From NCBI GenBank assembly GCA_024364735.1, contig JAGFNQ010001631.1, positions 310,462-374,461 of the forward strand: a stretch of DNA of 64,000 bases, read 5' to 3'. Positions within the stretch are counted from its first letter, which is position 1; the number at the start of each line of letters is the position of its first letter. Shown piece after piece: positions 56,968 to 64,000 of this stretch. This stretch comes from Boesenbergia rotunda. Its lineage: Eukaryota; Streptophyta; Magnoliopsida; Zingiberales; Zingiberaceae. The position numbers and the translations under genes were made by a program. Under the pieces are notes generated by a model that was given only the letters and a program-made list of their open reading frames with translations, did no database searches and was not told the DNA's origin.

Positions 56968-57383
56968 ATCTACCCCTTTTTGATATGTGGCAATATGTTT
57001 AAGTTAGGTAAAATAACCACAATAACAATTGAAAATTAACAGCATAACATATTACAGAGACATACACATGACCTCCCCCTTAACATATGCTCTCCCTATA
57101 ATTTTCAATTCATTACAACACCAAGTTGAGTTAAACCTAACTCAACACCACATGTTCTCCCAACTCAAGTTAAACCTAACTTAACACCACAAGTTCTCCC
57201 CCTTTGACACCATCAAAAAGACTACCTCAAGCAATCCTACCGCTAGTGCCAATGAGAACACATACTATTTCTGAAAAACCCCTCAGAAATCACAAACTAG
57301 AAAGATCAGTCGACTGATCCAACATCAGTTGACTGATCCCTTCATTATGCAAACTTACCGAAATATCAATCGACTGCCCCAAT
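56968..57383 (-). repeat. Truncated internal 3' region of a second B copy
   Basis: It matches 51114-51530 (purine tract, ttgagttaaacctaactcaac words, CAGTCGACTG dyads) and stops abruptly at about 57383 in a dyad, where ORF3 of L resumes on the plus strand. Confidence 0.8.
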
Positions 57384-60240
57384 GGACACAGTGTGTTGAC
57401 ATGCCTTTCTATAAGACCTATTATCCTGAGGCTATTGACATTATACACTACTACTCATTGGATAATCTAGTATGTTGCAAACATGCTCACAATGTTACTC
57501 TATCCACTGAATTCTATCATAATGATTGTGAAATTGATGCACATCTATTTAAAACTTGAGTTGCATTAAGAGACATACTGTTTGACTTTGCAAACTTTTC
57601 CAGATTCTTACCATATGACCATCACCAAATCAGATCTTTCTTTTTTCGAATTTCCCAGATACACTACCTGAATCCTTTAAGCATCTGACCCTTGATATTA
57701 TTTATGATGACTTCTTCCAAGGCCCATGCCCAAACAAGATGTCTTCAGTTTGTCTGAGTCCAAGGGACAATACACTATTTAAAATGGTCATATCCTACAT
57801 TCACCCTATGGCATCACTTGACCTAACTGTGTTGCATCCAATCCACCTTTTCCTAATGTATGCTCTAAAACATCAATTAGACATTGACTTAGGCTACTAG
57901 GTCTTTAAGTCCATCATTTACTACTCAGGTTACATTACCTCACTAAATGTATATATGATCCATTGCCACATTTTGATTACATGCATAGTCTCATTAGGGA
58001 TTGGCATAGGCAGAGGTGATCTAGTAGAGTTGTCTGATTTTGATATGGCAGGCATCCATTAGTTGTCATTGGTGTTAGGATGTATACTAAAAGCCTTGCT
58101 TTTATACAGTCATCTACATTTTGAAAGAGAATCACAAGATCACTGTTTGCATATTTATATTAGTATGTGCATATTGTCTGATACTTTACATTATAGATAA
58201 CATAGTGTGTGGTGTCGCACAGAAGATCATGTTGTCAGTTCCTTGTAAAGTATAAGTAGAGGCTCACAACCGAGATGGATTTGGACAAACCATCGGGATA
58301 GTTGTAGTATAATTTGGTATTGGTTTATCTTGACCATAGAATTACACTAGTGCACTTTGTGTGCATTGAGCAGGACCGACATAGAGGTGATTCAATTTAC
58401 ACTGACTCTATAATTGAATCAGACCTCAGTTATTATGGAGTACATGCTCTTAATCCTGATATAATAACGGGCACATGTACTTAATATTTATTTCTTTGAT
58501 TTACTAATGGGTGAGATTTATTTGTTAAATCAATAGGGCCGGTAAGTTAGGAAATAATATTATTTACATGGTGTGCTATTGATTATAGAAGGAAACAGTG
58601 TCCTGGTGAGTCGAGTTGATGATGTCCCCTTGAGGAGCTCATAAGGTTCATCATGTTAAATCCTGCAGGTGGACTTGGTCCGACATGATGATAAGGTCGA
58701 GTGGTACTACTCAAGAAGTTAGATATTAATTAATTAAATTGTCAATAATTTAATTAATTAACGGGCATTCGATATCTTAAACACGGGGAGTTCTTATACT
58801 CATAATAGGTGGAGCCCATATTTAAATATGGGGGTTGGTGAGGTAAATCAATGAGGATCCTTTAGTGGAATGGATCTTCATTAATGGATCGGGCCTTGAT
58901 CCATTAGGTGGTCAAGACTCAACTCCTCCTCATGGTCCCTATTATAGACCTATATATACCCATGGAGTCATGAGACCAAGGTATCCCATCCAAGAGAAAA
59001 GCTAAGCCTCTCTATTCTTCCCTCTCCTCTCGTCTCTCTCCTAGGGTTCCTAGTGGCTGGCGGCAAGGGTGAGCAAGAGAGGTGGTGCAAGGGTTAGGGA
59101 AGGGGAAGAACTCATCACTTCTTCCTCTCCTCTTCATCCTTCTCCTCTCTTCTTCCCTAGGTGGCTCAGCAGCACTTGGAATAGGAGGCGGCGGCACCCC
59201 CTTTCCTTGAAGGTGGCCGGCGATTGGGTTTTTCAAGGAAGAAGTATTCTTCTTCTTCTTCATCATCTTCTTCATCTTCCTTTCACATCCTTGGTGGCCG
59301 GCGCAAGCTAGGAGGAGGGATCTTCATCCTTGGTGGTCGGCGACATCCACCCTATTGGTTAGGGTTTCAGTGATAGGAAGAAGAAGAGAGAAAGTGAAGA
59401 CTTGGTGGTTTTGATGACTTTGGTTCTTGGTAGATCGTCTCCCACACGACATCCAAGAAGGGTGAGTCATATAGTAGAAGATCGCGAGGTAAATGGGAAG
59501 GTATATCTTCTCTCATGATTCCTCTAATCTTGATTGTTCTTATTTAATTAATTGTTTGATTATTGTTCACCATTTTATGTTGATAATAATCTTGGACCCC
59601 GATGATAAACACAAAAATCAGCGATCCACTCATCATCCATTCCGCGGCTAATCGGTTGGACGAGATTGATCACTAGAACAACATGTTTGTTTAAGCGATC
59701 GCTCGAATCAGTTAGCATGATGATGAGATGGTCATTTGGGAAATAGGTCTCCATTCGGATTGAAAATTTTAATCCGTGGATATGGAGAGGTTTCCCATGC
59801 GCGACCCAGAATCTCCGTGGGGAAACCCAACAATTGGCTGGGATTAAGGCTACCTCTTGGGGTCTTGCGTACAATCGCGGTCATCTTTGTTATGTACCAC
59901 CGATTGGAAATATAGGAAATGAGGACGAACCAGTTATTGAGCCTCCTATTACACTATAACTCAAGATCTCATCACTCAGCTCCATTATTTGACTTAGCTC
60001 ATGGTGCCTCTTCCTCAGCTCCCCCACCAACTAGTGACCCACATAGTCAATTTTAAGACGACATGTTTGGTCTTTTTAACTCGCTTCAGACCATGATTTA
60101 GGACCAGTATATGTCCTTTTAGGGTCAGCTTATAGATTTCTGTCAAGAGATGATCACTCACATGGACCACTTAGAGTAGGAGCAGCACACTATATTTGAA
60201 TTCTTTCACTCCTCTCACATTTCTCCTCCTAATTCGTGAC
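57384..60240 (+). pseudogene. ORF3 of element L, main part, decayed, interrupted by LTR K1
   Basis: 57390-58072 reads in pieces as the same family as ORF3 of A and B (PEAIDIIHYYSLDNLVCCKHAHN, LSTEFYHND, then QVFKSIIYYS and IDI-like ends) with many stops and shifts. After LTR K1 the tail (59903-60240) holds remnants of the C-terminal helical region (DDMFGLFNSLQTMI, QEMITHMDHLE) and a PPNS-TGA-like end. It shares the motif order with A and B but is the most decayed copy. Confidence 0.7.
58073..59902 (+). repeat. Solo LTR K1 (about 1.83 kb), TSD ATTGG
   Basis: It starts TGTTAGGATGTATACTAAAAGC. ATTGG flanks it at 58068-58072 and 59903-59907; the 3' end reads ...CCACCG rather than CA, so the right boundary is less sure. 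TATA box tatatata at 58951-58958, followed by a C/T-rich leader (59010-59290). It is homologous to K2 (39237-41911) in reverse. It sits inside ORF3 of element L. Confidence 0.7.
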
Positions 60241-61496
60241 TTCTTCTGGCATGTATTGATATTGATAGTATCTGTTGTCTCTAGATATTGTATGACTTTG
60301 GATTCGCTAGGCGACTTATGCCCATGACTTTGGCTTTATACCCTATCCTATATTTTTCAGCTTTGTGTGTTATTAAATGTTATTTAGTGTCATGGCTCTT
60401 CTTTATTAATATGCTTGTTAGAATAGGTTTTTACTTGTCTATTTTTTTGTAAATTCCAAAATCTTAGGATTTTTCAAAATTAAGAATGGACCTAGCTTAG
60501 ACATTACCATAGTAAGCATGCACATATAGTTTTAGGAGTCAGCATCTCACAAGAACATTAGGATTCCTTGCTTGTGTTTGATTCAACCTAGAAATGAGTG
60601 AGATGCTTATGGACTAACCTAGATTTCATATGCTTATATTTGTGCATCCCTATAAATCAATGGTTTTAAACTCAAATTGATCAAGTTGAACAAGTATAAA
60701 CCAAATCTCAACATGGCTAACTTTTAGTCACATGGGTTGATATCTTATGGTATTCAATTAAGTACTAAAGTTGAACATTTCATATAAAGATTTTTTTAGT
60801 TTTCTTCCATACTTGGACTTTAGAGAAACCTTTTAAATAAAAATATCAACTTAAGGGGAGCGAATTTTTCAAAGCACACTTGTTTTAAAACTCAAAACTT
60901 TTAAAATGTTTTTTTATTAATTTTTGTAAAACCTAAAATTTTTACTTAAATAATTTTTTAACTTTAACATTTTCAAACTAAAATTTTCAACTTATTCTTA
61001 AAACTTAACCTAAGAAATTTCTAAACATAATTTGAACATCTAAACCAATTAAACTAATTTTTCAAAACTTACACTTGTTTTCAAAACTTAAAAATGTAAT
61101 TTTAAAACTTAAAATATTTTTAAAGCTTAAACTAATTTTAACTTAAACTAGTTTATAAAACCTAAAACATAAAGTAATCATTAAAATTTTATACAAACTA
61201 AAAACCTTAAACAAATTTTTAAAAGTTAAAACATATCATTCAAACCTTTAAACAAATTTTTAACTTATAAAACATAACTAATGTTTGAAATTTTAAAACG
61301 ACTTTTTAACACTTAATTTTTAAAAGTTTGAAACTTAAGTCAATTTTGAAACTAAAAATTCATTTCCAAGAAAGTTCAAAATGTTTTACAACTTTTGAAA
61401 CAACTCTTTTGTAACCCCTTATTTTAAAACAACTATTCATTTCTACATATGTTTTAAATTAACTGTGAATCAGGTTGTCAAACATAAAAGGGAGAT
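60241..61496 (+). other. 3' non-coding region of element L
   Basis: AT-rich, without coding frames. It contains stem-loop copy 7 (60541-60607), many aaacttaaa words (60880-61440), and the LTR-adjacent purine tract aaaagggagat (61486-61496). Confidence 0.65.
60541..60607 (+). other. Conserved stem-loop, copy 7 (after ORF3 of L)
   Basis: AGCATCTCAC (60541-60550) pairs perfectly over 10 bp with GTGAGATGCT (60598-60607). Relative to copy 1, the second pair is changed from A-T to G-C on both arms. Confidence 0.65.
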
Positions 61497-61687
61497 TGTT
61501 GGTGCACGATATACCATAGTTGAACCTATATTTTGATGTTAGCAAAGGTTCATAGTTAAGACATGTTGTTATTTGATAAATTGATCTAGTGTGCAAGAAG
61601 ATTACCATAGTGAAGTCCTAGTTGTAGCTAGGTAGGAAGTCTTGGTAGATTGTGGAAACTATGTAGGAAGACCAAATGGGTTGACAT
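61497..61687 (+). repeat. 3' LTR of element L, first 191 bp
   Basis: It starts TGTTGGTGCACG after a purine tract and contains 'gtgaagtcctagttg' words like C-type LTRs. It is interrupted at 61688 by LTR M2. Confidence 0.7.
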
Positions 61688-62609
61688 TGTTGATGCAATC
61701 TATGGTCCGTGAGACCATGTGTTTTTATATTTGGGCAAAGAGTTTAAGTTAGGTTTACCCTTATATTTGATATATATATTTGAGTGTGCAGGTTTGCAGG
61801 ATATACATAGACTTAACTGGACGACTTCGAGTCCGGTGAAGGATTGCATGAGAGACGAGCTGTGGGATTATATGCATCTGAGGGACCGTGGACAAGGGAG
61901 GAACGATGAGTCGAAGGAAGCACACTTCGAGGCATATGCGAAGGATGACAAGAGGACAAGCTGCGGGCTTGTATGCATCCGAGGGATAAGAACCAAAATT
62001 GAAGAATGCTTGAAGGCAACAGGTCGAAGCTACAAAGGAAGAGTCAACTGAGTCGTCAGGGTTTGAGTGTGAGAGAATTGTACTCGGGAAGGGAACCCCT
62101 AGGTTTAGGGTTTGGGCAGTCGACTGATGTTTGGATAGTTGACTGGTAGTTGGCACAACAAGGATGGTTGACTGATCTTCTATGCAGTCGATTAGTGTCA
62201 GCTGAAAATTCGAACATTGGGTTGTAACGTTCGAATTCAGTTAAAACCAATTGACTGGTAATGGCTAGTTCAGCCACAAGCTCCATTTAAGGGAGCTCAG
62301 TTTGGCTAACTAGGGTAGACAAAATTGGCTTTGGTTAAAGGCCAATTAGTAGTCTTTGTGCTCAGAGGTCTTGTGCAAGTGTGGCGAGGTTTCTCCACCC
62401 ACAAGGAGCTACATAAGCTAGCCTGAGGTCTTCTGGGGACTCATCCACTGACGGATCGAGACCGTCCACCTTACGGACTGTCGTGAAGTAGGAGCTTTAT
62501 TTTTGAACCATGTAAACAGTTTGTGTTAGCGTTTGTTTATTTTGTTATTTATATTTCCGCATGTGCACGCTAACATTGTAGGAAGAATCGACACAAAACA
62601 TGGGTGACC
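61688..62609 (+). repeat. LTR M2 (M1 family), interrupted at its right end by P
   Basis: It starts TGTTGATGCAATCTATGG. Homology with M1 runs along most of its length (tttgggcaaagagtttaagttagg, degenerate CAGTCGACTG dyads at about 62115-62250, ggtttctccacccacaaggagc, gttagcgtttg). It is cut by the LTR of P at 62610; the remaining end lies beyond the window. The left flank is GACAT. Confidence 0.75.
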
Positions 62610-63853
62610 TGTGGGATTGGTTAGAATCGATAGGGGGGTGAATATCGATAGACAATTTTTCGAAAAACTTAGAGCAATTGCGCAGCGGAAAAATTCAATG
62701 CTCCTACTTGTATTTTTTACTTGGTTTGGAGTCGTGGTCGGCTCCTACTTCAAGGCCCACGGTCCTTGACAGTTTACGTTGGACAATTCTATATTCTGAG
62801 AAAATATTACAACTTTGAATTCGAATACAGAATTGTAAAGAAAATGCAGCAATAAGAAAATTCTATACCGACGACCGGAGAAGATTGAAAATCGGAGCCG
62901 CAGGTCGTCGTTGGCGCTTGAGTCTCGAGCATGGAGTGTTTGGAGCAGAGTGCTTGAAAGAAATCGTAGAAAGAAATTGTATGCTGAAGCAAGGGGGTAA
63001 ACCCCATTATATACTAGTCGCTGGGGCACCTGTGTTGAAGGGGGTGCCTGACACGTGGCCCATTATGTGCGAACCTCAATCCGCAGACTTGGCCAGTGCT
63101 TATCCCTTCAACTGGGGTGCCTGAGCTGACTGGGTCACCTGTATGAACACAGGTGCCTCATATGCTGACGTGGAGGCTTGCTTCGAGTGGCTTTGGAAAG
63201 ACCCATGTCTAGGGCGCCTGTATCAACACAGGCGCCTGTTCAAACAGGTGCCTGACTCCATTCAGGCCCCTGGGAGTAGAAACATCTATCTCTTTGTTTC
63301 TGCAACAAGGGTTAGTTCCAAAACACAAATAACACATAAATGATATAAGTTTAAGGTTGATTAACAGTCTGAGCTGTCTTGGTTTTGACTTTGGGCTTCC
63401 TAAATGGAACCTTAGGTCGAACCGACACCTAATATTCCCTCCTACGGGAAACGCGCCCTCACCTACTCCTCTTAGGAGAGTTTACCTGTTTGCAAACCGG
63501 CTCCTCCGGTTGGACTTTTGCCCAATCCCCCGGATCAGGTCTTCGTGCCCAGCCCGCGACCAGGACTTATTGCCCAGCTTCACTCACCAGGTCTTCGGTG
63601 CCCAGTCCACGACCAGGACTTATTGCCCAGTCCATGACCAAGACTTATTGCCTAACTTCACTCACCAAGTCTTCGGTGCCCAGTCCACGACCTTGACTTA
63701 TTGCCCAACCTTATGTCAGGACTTCGTGCCTAGTTGACCTAGGACTTTTCTGCACACTTGAGTAACGTCGTTAGATCATAACAAACCCTAAACTTATGAA
63801 CCCTTTGCCATTATCAAAACACGAGTTCGATCTTGGTGCTTCTAGCACCAACA
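62610..63853 (-). repeat. 3' LTR of element P (1244 bp, C-type)
   Basis: On the minus strand it runs from TGTTGGTGCTAGAAGCACC to ...CCAATCCCACA. GGCGCCTG-type dyads lie at about 63020-63275 and the 'CCAGGACTTATTGCCCA' array at about 63520-63745. A minus-strand TATA-like agtatataat is near 63008. A purine tract follows on the internal side (aaaaaagggagagat, 63854-63868). Confidence 0.88.
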
Positions 63854-64000
63854 ATCTCTCCCTTTTTTATTTATGGAAACCAGGTTCAAAAAGTTAAGTT
63901 TAATCATTTAAAGCATATGTATAACAATCATGTTTATACGAAAGATTACTTAAAAAAATATTTACTAAGCTCCCCCTGAAATGGACATTCTTCCCCTGAA
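63854..64000 (-). mobile_element. Internal 3' end of copia-like element P, cut by window
   Basis: It has the polypurine tract and 130 bp of AT-rich non-coding DNA with two 'cccctgaa' words near 63975-64000. The rest lies outside the window. Confidence 0.7.

Larger units (their letters stand above)
49992..57383 (-). mobile_element. Pol-less copia-like element complex B: LTR - internal - LTR - partial internal
   Basis: On the minus strand: a truncated internal 3' end (57383-56968), a shared LTR (56967-55844), PBS, gag (55777-54338), spacer, dyads, ORF3 (53404-52156), 3' region and LTR (51113-49992). Gag and ORF3 are present without pol. The sequence right of the second LTR repeats the internal 3' end, so two copies share one LTR. 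The left flank TTTTA could be one TSD copy; the right end is truncated, so it cannot be checked. Confidence 0.8.
44849..61687 (+). mobile_element. Copia-like element L: gag and ORF3 but no pol, heavily interrupted
   Basis: LTR end (44975), PBS, gag (45128-47900, with a solo LTR inside), spacer, AT-rich DNA, dyads, ORF3 start (49906), B complex, ORF3 body, LTR K1, ORF3 tail, purine tract and 3' LTR start (61497). No RT, RNase H or integrase motif is seen anywhere between gag and ORF3. It appears to be a non-autonomous relative of A. Confidence 0.7.

Noticed and set aside
59575..59874. 99-codon minus-strand frame in K1
   Set aside because: It lies in the 3' part of a solo LTR; no homologue is recognised and no partner copy keeps it open.

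Overview
This window is intergenic DNA from a large, repeat-rich plant nuclear genome. Nothing in it looks like an ordinary single-copy host gene. The evidence is nested plant-type LTR retrotransposons (Ty1/copia with SIRE-like layout, and Ty3/gypsy chromovirus), primer-binding sites matching plant initiator-Met tRNA, plant-style TATA boxes inside LTRs, and many solo LTRs flanked by 5-bp target-site duplications (TSDs). The species cannot be told from the sequence; a seed plant with a large genome, possibly a monocot, is only an inference.

Layout. 1-9802: copia element A on the plus strand (gag, pol, an intron-containing extra ORF called ORF3 here, and a 3' LTR). It sits in the gag of an older copia element H (9803-16475), which also carries a solo LTR (10034-11446, TSD TTGAG). 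H is cut in its 3' LTR and abuts the decayed minus-strand copia element F (16476-32780). F carries a solo gypsy-type LTR (16575-19069, TSD GTAGA) and a full Ty3/gypsy chromovirus G (19518-30916, TSD CTCTT). G is inserted exactly in F's gag zinc knuckle. Inside G a single N at 27357 marks a 1.8-kb apparent assembly overlap. F's 5' LTR interrupts the reverse transcriptase of minus-strand copia element E (32781-39236), a relative of H that carries another solo LTR (35098-36023). E sits in LTR K2 (39237-41911), which holds solo LTR M1 (40764-41776, TSD ACCAT). Next is an old gypsy-like LTR (41912-44848). Plus-strand element L (44849 to past 61687) has gag and ORF3 but no pol. It is interrupted by a solo LTR (46172-47388, TSD CAAAC), by the minus-strand pol-less element complex B (49992-57383), by solo LTR K1 (58073-59902, TSD ATTGG) and by LTR M2. 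The window ends in the 3' LTR of minus-strand element P.

How the parts work together. Gag makes the capsid and binds RNA. Pol supplies protease, integrase, reverse transcriptase and RNase H. The LTRs carry promoters. The copia elements here add three things that repay attention. (1) A post-pol ORF3, present as three diverged copies, is spliced from a tiny first exon in element A. (2) Arrays of short dyads occur both in the LTR and just upstream of ORF3 of the same element, and the dyad word differs between elements. (3) A repeated stem-loop (CATCTCAC ... GTGAGATG) sits at coding-module boundaries and shows a compensatory base change. Most coding regions carry stops or frameshifts. Only G, and A apart from three amber codons, look recently active.
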